Positions 1 through 7,719 of a stretch of DNA of 35,402 nucleotides are shown here, piece after piece. Origin of the DNA: Cellvibrionaceae bacterium (GTDB lineage Bacteria; Pseudomonadota; Gammaproteobacteria; Pseudomonadales; Cellvibrionaceae); assembly GCA_028281575.1 (NCBI GenBank), contig JANQJP010000035.1:1-35402 (forward strand), written 5' to 3'. Made by a program: the position numbers and the translations under genes. The notes beneath the pieces were generated by a model. It saw only the letters and a program-made list of their open reading frames with translations. It had not been told where the DNA came from and did no database searches. How positions within the stretch are numbered: the stretch's first letter is position 1; every line of letters starts with the position of its first letter.

Positions 1-429
1 GCGGTACGGCGCTTTTCTTCAATGCTGTCGAAAGATAATGTGCGAGTGTCAATTTTTGATTTCATCCGTAAATTATATCAGGCATATTTGAATTCCGGGT
101 TAATAATTAATGGGGGAGAAAGTGGAGCGATCATTTTACTAATTGCTGCATTTATAGGTGCACTGGTGGCTCTTATAGGTTTGTTTGTTGCTGTACCATT
201 AATTACTGTAATTGGTGCTACTGCTCTGTCACTTTTTGGGATTGGTTTTCTTAGCTTGACTGGAGCTAGCCCTAGTTTAAGTTCAGCTATTAATTTCATT
301 GCATTTACTGTATCTTTAATAGCTCTGGTGGCTTTTTTGCCTGGGCTGATTACTTTAGGAGCTGGAGCGCCATTGTTTTTAGCGATAATGAGCTTTCTCA
401 CAACGATACCCGCGATCTTTCTTCTTTAA
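1..429 (+). CDS. hydrophobic membrane protein, 5' end outside window
   Basis: The reading frame is open from base 1, so the first visible ATG at 22 may be internal; from it the product would be 135 residues. After about 40 mostly polar residues, nearly all of the rest is hydrophobic and could form three or four membrane helices. A Gly-Gly-x-Ser-Gly-Ala motif just before the first helix, and the helix spacing, resemble the tail of the product at 867-1547 (same motif, then a similar helix pattern), so the two may be paralogous C-terminal membrane tails. I do not recognise a function. It may be the end of a large protein lying upstream of the window. The sequence is AT-rich compared with the housekeeping part of the window. 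Confidence 0.55.
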   Translation, partial: AVRRFSSMLSKDNVRVSIFDFIRKLYQAYLNSGLIINGGESGAIILLIAAFIGALVALIGLFVAVPLITVIGATALSLFGIGFLSLTGASPSLSSAINFIAFTVSLIALVAFLPGLITLGAGAPLFLAIMSFLTTIPAIFLL

Positions 430-446
430 TTTTAAAAAAACCAATT

Positions 447-722
447 ATGACGCAGATAGAACAATATTTAATGTGGGCCGGTGGAATATCCATTTTGTTG
501 TTGTTGTGCATTAATTATATTCAAAAAGAAATAGGGTTTTCCATTTCATTGGCTAGATTAATTTCTGTGGCAATTTCTTTTTTAACCGTATTGGTTATGA
601 TGTTTTTTTTGGTTGCCCATTATTTTTTAACAACTATTGTCGTTGGGCAATCAATAAACGGAATTGTTCCGCTCTTTGCAGTTTGTCATTTATTCATTCA
701 TCAATTGATTTATAAGGACTAG
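447..722 (+). CDS. small membrane protein of unknown function
   Basis: This 91-residue product has two to three predicted membrane segments (about residues 8-25, 35-62 and 70-85) and almost no soluble part. It starts 18 bases after the stop of the preceding hydrophobic gene on the same strand, which suggests co-transcription. No strong Shine-Dalgarno sequence precedes the ATG. I do not recognise the family. As one of several tiny membrane proteins behind what looks like the end of a large surface protein, an immunity-type role is possible, but this is only inference. Confidence 0.45.
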   Translation: MTQIEQYLMWAGGISILLLLCINYIQKEIGFSISLARLISVAISFLTVLVMMFFLVAHYFLTTIVVGQSINGIVPLFAVCHLFIHQLIYKD

Positions 723-866
723 AACCTTTCTGCGTGCTTAAAGAAACAGCAGATTAATAAACGTGTTGTAGTATCTAGTTTTAGTTGCTGGGTGGGTGTT
801 TGTCATGTTAAATATATTTACCTTCCGATATTTGTTCGATAACCGCGTGGCTTTTTTACATAAGGA

Positions 867-1547
867 GTGGCAAAAGACAATGGCAGAGAGAAGAGAGTCA
901 ATTTTGTAAGAACTTCCGGTGTTTGTGCGTCTGCTATGGAACATCTAATACCAGAACAAGTTTTTTCTACAGAGCAAGATAAATCAGAAGGCATTAGTGC
1001 TGAAGGACAGAGAATATGGACGATCACTCGTGATAATCTTTCATCTGAACTTGCGGCGATTGATCTTGGTTCAGATATTGAAAGTGAAATAAGAAATGCA
1101 GTTTTAGCGGGTAAAGTTGCTACTGCTCATGAACAGCCTATTAGTTTCGCTGGCGGAACTAATATCGGTTATCTTTTAGTTGATCCAGAAACTGGAGCAG
1201 GAGCGTATCTGATTGCTGGTGGTGTGAGTGGCGCTTTGATTGCAACCTTCTTAGGTGCCATAATGTTCTTGGTCGGAATGTTTGTTATCACAAATCCATT
1301 GGTTCTTGCTGCTATACCATTTCTTGCCGGTCCTTTATTAGTAAGTGGTGTAGCAGCGATGTTGAGTGGGTTGATAATTCATTTGGCTCAAGGTGGTAGT
1401 TTTAATTTACAGATATTTTCAATTGTCAGGCTTGTAACAGCTTTGCTATTGATCAGTTTGTTTACCGTCAGTGGTAGTTTGGGGTTACCTTTGTTTTTGA
1501 TGTTGCTTCCAGTATTGCTTATGATACCGTCAGACTCTCAAAATTAG
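867..1547 (+). pseudogene. C-terminal fragment of a large 'DPETGAGAY' family protein with membrane tail
   Basis: The 226-residue frame begins at a GTG directly after an in-frame TAA. Residues about 20-120 carry GVCASAMEHLIPEQ, an EGISA block, and GYLLVDPETGAGAY followed by a Gly-Gly-x-Ser-Gly motif. From memory, this block sits near the C-terminus of very large secreted RHS- or transglutaminase-type bacterial proteins. The segment that normally links EGISA to the next conserved stretch looks shortened. Residues about 121-220 form roughly four membrane helices. A short frame at 805-909 in another register overlaps the start and ends in FLHKEWQKTMAERRESIL, so a frameshift near 880-905 is possible. 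I read this as a detached, partly decayed C-terminal module. It could instead be a functional orphan module. The family assignment is from memory of the motif, not from a search. Confidence 0.5.
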
Positions 1548-1555
1548 TCCTTTTT

Positions 1556-1684
1556 ATGAAGAAAGAAAAAAAGCCTGAAGAAGGTGATAACGAAAAAAAA
1601 ACAGTAATAACTATAGAGGTTATTGTTTGGGTTTTTGTTTTATTTTTATTGTTTATAAGTGGTTATTTTGTAGGTAGGGATTAG
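1556..1684 (+). CDS. possible 42-residue single-span membrane protein
   Basis: A short ATG-to-TAG frame starts nine bases after the previous stop. The product begins with about 15 highly charged Lys/Glu residues (MKKEKKPEEGDNEKK), followed by one hydrophobic helix (about residues 17-38) and a short GRD end. The charge-then-helix layout is typical of real small membrane proteins and is unlikely in random AT-rich sequence. No clear ribosome binding site is visible and no family is recognised. It lies in a run of similar small membrane genes on the same strand. Confidence 0.35.
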   Translation: MKKEKKPEEGDNEKKTVITIEVIVWVFVLFLLFISGYFVGRD

Positions 1685-1779
1685 TGTTTAATGATTATAT
1701 TGCAGTTTTTTGCTTTTTTTTTTGAGCGCTATTAGCTTGTTTTCTACATTGAGTGCAGTCGTGGTCTTATGGTGAGATA

Positions 1780-1968
1780 ATGATGCAGGCATTCAGTGTG
1801 TTTCCGGATTCGATGTCGTATTTTTTTGTTACTCTCGCGACAGTTATTTCGTTATTGGTGATGAGGTTGACAACGGTTTTGGTCAATCCACTTGCCGCTT
1901 TTTTTGTTGGGGCAGGATTAGATTTTGCATTTTCCAGACTGGTTTCTGTATCCCAAAACTGTCAATAA
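1780..1968 (+). CDS. small membrane protein of unknown function
   Basis: The frame can start at a GTG at 1753, but the tandem ATGs at 1780/1783 follow GGTGAG at a better distance, giving about 62 residues. The product has one long or two short hydrophobic segments (FFVTLATVISLLVM and then LVNPLAAFFVGAGLDFAF) and a short polar tail. It is not recognised. It precedes the split DUF3592-like gene by a few bases on the same strand, so the two may share a transcript. Confidence 0.35.
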   Translation: MMQAFSVFPDSMSYFFVTLATVISLLVMRLTTVLVNPLAAFFVGAGLDFAFSRLVSVSQNCQ

Positions 1969-1974
1969 AATAAT

Positions 1975-2403
1975 ATGACTTTCTTACTCATTTTATCGTT
2001 GGCTCTTTTTCTAGTTGGCTTCATTAAGTTGGTTAGGGTTCTTTAGCTTAGGAGCTTTACAAAGGTTGAAGCGTGTATTGAAAGCAATATTTTTGAAAAA
2101 AAAGAAAATCAAGTTTATGTGTTAGTTGATCTTTATATTCCTAGATTTAGCTATACGTATACTTATGAGGAAAAACAATATAAGGGTGATTCATATAATG
2201 TCGAAAAATTTATAAGATTTTACGACAAAGATAAAGCTAAAAAATTTGTAGACCAGATTGTTAGTTCTGGTTTTGTATATGTTGACAAAAATAAGCCAGA
2301 TCAGTCTGTCGTCTGTTTGCCCAAGTTAAAATGGGTCTTGGATAGTTCTAGCTTTATTTTGGTCAGTTTTATTGTTTTTTGTATTTACTTGTTTTTAATT
2401 TAG
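1975..2403 (+). pseudogene. DUF3592-like membrane protein interrupted by an in-frame amber codon
   Basis: An ATG at 1975 opens a 23-codon frame encoding one hydrophobic helix (MTFLLILSLALFLVGFIKLV). It stops at TAG 2044-2046. The same frame then stays open to 2403 and encodes a soluble domain (Tyr-rich strand FSYTYTYEEKQYKGDSY, then VYVDKNKPDQSVV) and a final helix. Together these give the helix / beta domain / helix layout and the 'Y-x-P-x-x-P-x-x-S-V' signature I associate with DUF3592. A TGG-to-TAG change would explain the stop. If translation restarts at GTG 2119, only a 94-residue product lacking the first helix is made. It could also be a sequencing error. Function of the family is unknown; it is often found in accessory regions. 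Confidence 0.6.
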
Positions 2404-2487
2404 ATTCGTACATCACGTGGGGTAGTTGTGAGTGATTTTTTGTTTATCTAAAATTTAGCTATATTTCGTTTGATTGTGGATGTGTCA

Positions 2488-4134
2488 ATGAAAGAAAAAT
2501 CTCTCCATCCCCTGCAAGCCACTTTAGTTCTTGTAGTCTTTCTAGCTGTATTCGGTATCGGTTTTTGGGCTTATGATAAAAGCATAAGCGTCGAGACTGT
2601 CGATAATATCAAACGGACACCTTGGCAAACGACCGTGATTCGTATGGGTAATCATCTCTATGAATATTCGGACGATGAGACGTTGCTACGCGATATCGAT
2701 ATAAATCGGTTTGGCTTTGCGGATACTTATGGTGATTTTGCCTTTTTATCGCAGCAGCAGTTGCTGATCAATGTAGTTCAGCATGATCTGCCTGGCCTTC
2801 ATTTGTGTGATCTATCTTCAGATTCCTGTCGACTTTTCAGTGACGCCTTACCGCTTATGGCGCGCTCTTTTCACATTGATGTGGATAGGACGAGTGGCGA
2901 TGTATTTGTCACTCATGCAAGTGAACATAAACTTTACCGGCTTAATTCAGAGGGGGCTGTAAAGGAAACCTTGGAAGGCTTTCGCTACCCGAATAAATTC
3001 CATATTGATGCACATGGGTTTTGGCTGGCCGATACCAATCACCATCATATTAAACACTACGTGATCGATAACAGTTTAACTCTTCGGGCTGAATATGAAA
3101 CAAGCTTGAGAGCACCCTATCGCTGGCCCTTCAATCTTTTAAAAGTCGACGATGAATGGTGGGTTAACATTATGGATAACGGCATGAGAGATGGCCGTAT
3201 TATTCGTTATGACCAGTATTGGCGGCAGGTGGGTGAGCTATCTTTACCCTCTAATGCTGACCCATATGATCTGGATTGGTTGGATGGAAATATTTTAATC
3301 ACAGATTTGGACAACCAGTGTATCTATCGTTTTGATCAGAGTGGTCGGCGTTTAGAAAATTTTGAACCGTCGGATTTACAGCTGGCATTACAAGCCGTTC
3401 GCCACGACAAGCAATTTTACTGGAGTGGTGTACTAGTTACATTGGGTGTAGCGATTGTTTTATTTATTATGGGCATGTATATCGGTGTGCGCCGCGGGGA
3501 TTGGGAGGCGCTTAAGCGACGGCGGGCCAACTTTATGGGGCCCATTGATGGTGAGATAAGCATGCCCGATGGTTTAACTGAATATTGGTTGGTTAACCAA
3601 TTTGAGCGCTACGGCCGCTACCGCCTGGTTCTTTGGTTGATCATACCGCTTCTCATTCTCGCCATAATACCTTTAGCGCTTGGAGATAGTGCGGTGCCAC
3701 CTAAGCTTTGGCTGTTGGTGGGAATTATGATCGTGGTTTTATGGTTAATTATTCACAGTGTTGTTCAGGCTATGCGGTCGCTGGCGAATGCGGGCATTGG
3801 TATTGCCGGTGACAAACTCTTGTTAAAGGATCATCGCAATAGGGTGGTGAGTGGAGAAGGCGAGCACATCCGTTTTAATCAGAGGGTTTTGGTTATTGAA
3901 GATGTGCTTGTCATTTGGAGTAGCGCGAAGCAGAACATAAGGATCTACGATAAAGAAGAATTGCAAAAGTGGGTGGTTCCCAGGTTGAAGAAAGCTCAAC
4001 AGATGAGTGAATGGGAAGCGATCAAACTACAATTGAAGTTACGTCATCCAGCCATGGTTTCTTCACTTTACTTTATTGTTGGATTTACTTTGCTGATAGT
4101 GTGTATGAAGTTTTTGATACCTGGATCAGCTTAA
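2488..4134 (+). CDS. membrane-anchored beta-propeller (NHL-like) protein
   Basis: The frame opens at a TTG at 2470, but ATG 2488 directly precedes a typical Lys-rich start and is preferred, giving 548 residues. An N-terminal helix (about residues 9-28) is followed by a soluble region (about 45-310) with repeated strands such as FHIDVDRTSGDVFVTHASEHKL, FHIDAHGFWLADTNHH and LDWLDGNILITDLDNQCIYRF, which look like NHL/six-bladed propeller repeats. Helices follow at about 328-350, 388-408 and 412-435, then a charged soluble stretch and a last helix near the C-terminus. The propeller is therefore probably periplasmic, with the C-terminal part mostly in or at the inner membrane. I do not recognise a named family or catalytic residues. 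Its base composition is closer to the housekeeping genes than that of the small genes before it. Confidence 0.75.
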   Translation: MKEKSLHPLQATLVLVVFLAVFGIGFWAYDKSISVETVDNIKRTPWQTTVIRMGNHLYEYSDDETLLRDIDINRFGFADTYGDFAFLSQQQLLINVVQHDLPGLHLCDLSSDSCRLFSDALPLMARSFHIDVDRTSGDVFVTHASEHKLYRLNSEGAVKETLEGFRYPNKFHIDAHGFWLADTNHHHIKHYVIDNSLTLRAEYETSLRAPYRWPFNLLKVDDEWWVNIMDNGMRDGRIIRYDQYWRQVGELSLPSNADPYDLDWLDGNILITDLDNQCIYRFDQSGRRLENFEPSDLQLALQAVRHDKQFYWSGVLVTLGVAIVLFIMGMYIGVRRGDWEALKRRRANFMGPIDGEISMPDGLTEYWLVNQFERYGRYRLVLWLIIPLLILAIIPLALGDSAVPPKLWLLVGIMIVVLWLIIHSVVQAMRSLANAGIGIAGDKLLLKDHRNRVVSGEGEHIRFNQRVLVIEDVLVIWSSAKQNIRIYDKEELQKWVVPRLKKAQQMSEWEAIKLQLKLRHPAMVSSLYFIVGFTLLIVCMKFLIPGSA

Positions 4135-4162
4135 TTTAGTATAAGATCAAAAAAAGATAATC

Positions 4163-4456
4163 ATGCTAAAGAAAATTTTTCGAGGAGCTGGTCACAAGCA
4201 GGCGTTAAATATTGGTTCAGTATTAAAATCAAAAAAATTTAAAAAAGAGTTGTTTTTGTTGATTTTGTTGGGGTTTTTTATCGTCATAAACATGGAGTTA
4301 TCAGGTGCTTTAAGGCGCTTGGAATTTGGGAGGGTTTCTATTTTTGTTCCATATCTGTCGTTTGTAGTATTTCTATTTAAAAAATGGACAAGCCGTTTTA
4401 TCTTCTTAATTGTGGTTTTTTTAACAGGTTTATTTTTGGGGGCTTTGAAAATTTAA
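4163..4456 (+). CDS. small basic membrane protein of unknown function
   Basis: The 97-residue product has a Lys-rich N-terminus (about 30 residues) and three hydrophobic segments (about residues 31-46, 57-72 and 77-95), separated by basic turns. It starts 28 bases after the propeller gene on the same strand, without a clear Shine-Dalgarno sequence. It is AT-rich. I do not recognise the family. Confidence 0.4.
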   Translation: MLKKIFRGAGHKQALNIGSVLKSKKFKKELFLLILLGFFIVINMELSGALRRLEFGRVSIFVPYLSFVVFLFKKWTSRFIFLIVVFLTGLFLGALKI

Positions 4457-4480
4457 CTGTTATGGTAATTTTTTGATATA

Positions 4481-4522
4481 CCGGCACCCAAGCGTGGTGA
4501 TTTGAGCCTGGCTGGGTGCCGG
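4481..4522. terminator. inverted repeat between convergent genes, possible terminator
   Basis: Perfect 10-base arms CCGGCACCCA (4481-4490) and TGGGTGCCGG (4513-4522) flank a 22-base loop, with further partial pairing (AGC/GC) inside. The element lies between the ends of the plus-strand gene at 4163-4456 and the minus-strand gene at 4542-6095, where a shared terminator is expected. There is no good T-run directly after either side, so it may instead be a transcript-stabilising hairpin. Confidence 0.5.
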
Positions 4523-4541
4523 AGTTTACATTGTTTTTATA

Positions 4542-6095
4542 TTAACCATCGTCTGGAAAACGAGGTGTTAAGTCTTCATCTTCCAATGCATCTCGCGTCA
4601 AGTCATCTGCCGCGATAGAGCAGCCTAAACCAGCGGCGATAAAGGCAATTCCGAGGAGGTTAAACACGCCCCAAATCAAAGCAGGCAGTGGTTCTTCTGC
4701 AAAGCCGGGCGTGCCGCAAATGGCGCCGAGTAAAACAAATATCTGTGCGAGCACACCCACAGTGACAAAAGCGATTTCGCGAGCGAAAGTGCACCAGCTT
4801 TCGTTACAGGCTTGCTTCCACGCAATAAGCAATAATAAGCCAGCGGTGGCAACCCCAGCGCCGACATAGCCAAGTACTGTACAGCAACCAATACTGTTGA
4901 CCAACATTAACCCGGCGGCGTAGGCGGCTTGTGCTGTGACCAGCAGGAACCATTTGCACGGCTTTGGAGAACAAAAAACTCCCCAGAGAATTGCAACGAT
5001 AATAAATGCTGCGGCAAAAAGCGCTGCCGCAATTAACCATGGTTGCGGTGGTGATAGGCATGTTGCCAGTGCTGCGGCGACAATCGCGGTGGCGAGCACC
5101 GCCACCATCGCTACCCGCGCGATAATGCAGCCGGTTGATTCCCCGTCACCGCCGCCTTCGGGAGGTTCACAATCGCTGAGATCCGCGCTGCCCGTCATGC
5201 GCGAGAGTGGGCAGGATGCATTGTCTGGGCGAAAACGCACGTCGACCCGATGCTCGCCGGAATCCGCATAGGTTTTCAGTGCTGAACGGCTTCGGTTTGG
5301 CGCTTCGCCAACGCCATCAAATGACCATTCGTAAGTGCCTTCGCCGGGCGGTTCGACCTCCGCGACCCATAAAACCTGACAGCCGATTTCGCTGGGTATT
5401 GTCGTTGCCGTTACGCGTCTCAACGTGGGACATACAGGCCCAGGTGGTGGTGGGGGTATTTCGCAATAGGGCACGGCGAGTGAAGGGAGAACAATGTCTG
5501 GACAGCCTGCTGGAGACAAAATACGCAACCTGGGATTCACATTGCGCGGCGCAGTAGCGTCATAGGGGTGCCCAATGGCATAAGCTCTATCTGTCCGCGG
5601 TGTGTACTCAGTGCCGTCGCCGGCGATTAGCTGCGTTTGAATACCGATGCCAGGCGGTGCGTCGACGACGCTTATATTAAATACAACGTTGCGGCTTCGA
5701 TCGGCATTACACGACGGGGAAATATAGGTTGTGACACGTACGTCAGGGCAATCGCTTCCCGGGCACGGCAGCGAAAGTGTTTGGCTTACCGGACTGCAGT
5801 CGGGATGAATAATATTTCCTTCGATAATGCACGTCGCGGTAACCGTCAGCGGTTGATAGCAGGCAATGCAGTCTGGGAGTCGGCTTGCGCCTATGTTAAC
5901 AATCCAGCTGCCATCGGCTTCAACGTCAACAATAAAGGATTCAGATTCTATGCCACCGACCCGTCGGTCGAGGCAGCTGACAAGTACTTCGACCTGGCGA
6001 CATTCGTTACTCGTACCCTGAACTTGAATACCGGTAAAGTCGCCAGTTTCATTTCGAGTGCCTTCAATATTAGATATAGATAGTTCACACGCCAT
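4542..6095 (-). CDS. cysteine-rich protein with beta/PKD-like domains and C-terminal membrane helices
   Basis: This 517-residue product starts at ATG after a GAGAGG ribosome binding site. Residues 1-115 and 116-212 look like two beta-sandwich domains rich in cysteine. A proline linker (EIPPPPPGP, 212-220) leads to a PKD-like domain (about 221-310) with TYEWSFDGVGE and the late motif TYADSGEHRVDVRF. A Gly-rich hinge (314-319) precedes about six helices (325-495) with paired cysteines (CSPKPCKW, CC, CNESWC). The tail is acidic (ALEDEDLTPRFPDDG). There is no N-terminal signal peptide although the domains look extracellular, so secretion is unconventional or the domains are cytoplasmic. It is flanked by convergent and divergent genes and so is probably monocistronic. 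I do not recognise the family; association with a phage-tail-like or contractile injection system elsewhere in the genome is a guess. Confidence 0.7.
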   Translation of the reverse strand: MACELSISNIEGTRNETGDFTGIQVQGTSNECRQVEVLVSCLDRRVGGIESESFIVDVEADGSWIVNIGASRLPDCIACYQPLTVTATCIIEGNIIHPDCSPVSQTLSLPCPGSDCPDVRVTTYISPSCNADRSRNVVFNISVVDAPPGIGIQTQLIAGDGTEYTPRTDRAYAIGHPYDATAPRNVNPRLRILSPAGCPDIVLPSLAVPYCEIPPPPPGPVCPTLRRVTATTIPSEIGCQVLWVAEVEPPGEGTYEWSFDGVGEAPNRSRSALKTYADSGEHRVDVRFRPDNASCPLSRMTGSADLSDCEPPEGGGDGESTGCIIARVAMVAVLATAIVAAALATCLSPPQPWLIAAALFAAAFIIVAILWGVFCSPKPCKWFLLVTAQAAYAAGLMLVNSIGCCTVLGYVGAGVATAGLLLLIAWKQACNESWCTFAREIAFVTVGVLAQIFVLLGAICGTPGFAEEPLPALIWGVFNLLGIAFIAAGLGCSIAADDLTRDALEDEDLTPRFPDDG

Positions 6096-6336
6096 AATTG
6101 CCTCTCAAACTATTCCGTTTATGAGTACTGCAAAAAAAGCTCATATAAAGTGAAAGAAAAAATCAAATAGATCACAGTAAACTTATATGAATACGCAGGA
6201 AAGACATCATTTAATCTGGTGGTAACAAATGTTGTCATAAAACCGCAGCAGCATCATCAAAAAAACGGCACCTTGCTGCAATGAAAGCTTCTTAATCTAA
6301 TGGTCCCTATTCATGAAAAAGGCCCCAGGAGAACTT

Positions 6337-7662
6337 ATGCGCCAAACCATAATAATTTCAGCTTTTTCGTTTTTTGTTTTGTTATGCCAGGCAAGCCTCG
6401 CGAACAATAGCGAAACTAAATACGATAATTACTATAAATATGCGAAAAAATATTACAGTAAAAAATATCATCACTTTAAGCATAAGCAACCTGTTCATCT
6501 AGGGCCGAGACCTTTCTTTTTAGTCGAGGATATGGATGAAAGTAAATTAAAAAGAAAACTGCAGCGCTGTGAAAATAAACCCATGTACCCGTCGAAGTTT
6601 TCTATTGGTCACCGCGGCGCACCGATGCAATTCCCGGAACATACAAAAGAGTCTTATGTGGCCGCTGCAAAAATGGGCGCGGGAATCTTAGAGTGTGATG
6701 TTACCTTTACCAAAGACCGTGAACTTGTATGTCGCCATTCACAGTGTGACCTCCACACCACAACAAACATTCTATTAACATCTCTCGCTGATCAGTGCAC
6801 TGTGCCTCCGCAGTTTGACGTGGACGGTAGATTGGTAAACGCTGCTGATATTCAGTGCTGCACCAGTGATATTACGCTGGAAGAATTTAAGTCACTGCAA
6901 GGAAAAATGGATGCGGCGAACAAGAACGCGACATCCATTGAAGAATATATGGATGCGACGGCAAATTGGAGGACGGATCTCTATTCGGGTAAAGGTACAT
7001 TGATTTCCCACGCAGAAAGTATTGAATTATTTGATTCACTCGGTGTCGATTTTACGCCTGAGTTAAAATCACCTTCTGTACCTATGCCTTATGAAGGTGA
7101 CTATACGCAAGAGGACTATGCGCAACAATTAATTAATGAATATGTTGAAGCGGGTATTCACCCAAAACGTGTTTGGGCACAATCGTTTAATTATGACGAT
7201 GTGATTTACTGGGTGCAAAATAATCGTCGCTTTGGCAGGCAAGCTGTTTTCCTCGATGGTGTTTACGATCTCGATGTAAGCCTCGAGCAAATGCGTGAAT
7301 GGCGTGCAGACGGCGTACGTGTATTGGCGCCTCCTATGTGGATGCTGCTTGATGTAAATGATCATGGCAACATCGTTCCTTCGCAATATGCGAAAAACGC
7401 AAAACGTGCGGGTTTAAAACTTATTACCTGGACTATCGAGCGCTCTGGTTTGTTAAAAGATAATGGTGGTTGGTACTATCAGACAACTAATGGAGATCAC
7501 GGCGGATTGGATGTCATTAATAACGATGGCGATATGATGGACGTGTTACACGTTTTGGCGAAAGATGTCGGCATCATTGGTATCTTTTCTGACTGGCCTG
7601 CGACGACAACTTATTACGCAAATTGTATGATGCCTAAAAAGCATCGTTATTATTTCCACTAG
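6337..7662 (+). CDS. secreted glycerophosphodiester phosphodiesterase family protein
   Basis: Members of this family hydrolyse glycerophosphodiesters to glycerol-3-phosphate and an alcohol. An upstream ATG at 6313 exists, but ATG 6337 follows AGGAGA at good spacing and opens a clear signal peptide ([22 protein letters not shown]), giving 441 residues. The GDPD signature is visible: HRGA with His92, PEHT (98-103), metal ligands in ECDVTF (Glu119, Asp121) and the second catalytic His in CRHSQCD (His134). Late family features [12 protein letters not shown] and the FSDWP-type end are present. Unusual is a Tyr/Lys/His-rich stretch right after the signal peptide (about residues 28-50). The length exceeds the roughly 330 residues of simple GDPDs because of this region and internal insertions. 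It is probably periplasmic or extracellular. It stands alone and ends at a strong terminator. Confidence 0.85.
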   Translation: MRQTIIISAFSFFVLLCQASLANNSETKYDNYYKYAKKYYSKKYHHFKHKQPVHLGPRPFFLVEDMDESKLKRKLQRCENKPMYPSKFSIGHRGAPMQFPEHTKESYVAAAKMGAGILECDVTFTKDRELVCRHSQCDLHTTTNILLTSLADQCTVPPQFDVDGRLVNAADIQCCTSDITLEEFKSLQGKMDAANKNATSIEEYMDATANWRTDLYSGKGTLISHAESIELFDSLGVDFTPELKSPSVPMPYEGDYTQEDYAQQLINEYVEAGIHPKRVWAQSFNYDDVIYWVQNNRRFGRQAVFLDGVYDLDVSLEQMREWRADGVRVLAPPMWMLLDVNDHGNIVPSQYAKNAKRAGLKLITWTIERSGLLKDNGGWYYQTTNGDHGGLDVINNDGDMMDVLHVLAKDVGIIGIFSDWPATTTYYANCMMPKKHRYYFH

Positions 7663-7676
7663 TGAACCTTTATGTT

Positions 7677-7705
7677 AAAAGCCCTCATTTGAGGGCTTTT
7701 TTTTT
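7677..7705. terminator. rho-independent terminator, probably bidirectional
   Basis: GCCCTC (7681-7686) and GAGGGC (7691-7696) form a stem around the loop ATTT, flanked by A4 on the left and a run of nine T on the right. It serves the plus-strand phosphodiesterase gene. The A-run would also give a shorter U-run for the minus-strand peptidase gene that ends at 7720. Confidence 0.9.
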
Positions 7706-7719
7706 CATAATCTGAATTT

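Noticed and set aside
1975..2403. Pyrrolysine or other programmed recoding at the TAG
   Set aside because: No recoding genes or stem-loop signal are visible, RF1 is encoded in the window, and a Trp-to-stop mutation is the simpler explanation.
4936..6083. Three plus-strand frames of 111-148 codons
   Set aside because: They are antisense to the cysteine-rich gene, have no ribosome sites and show Arg-rich, low-information translations. The minus-strand product has clear domains.
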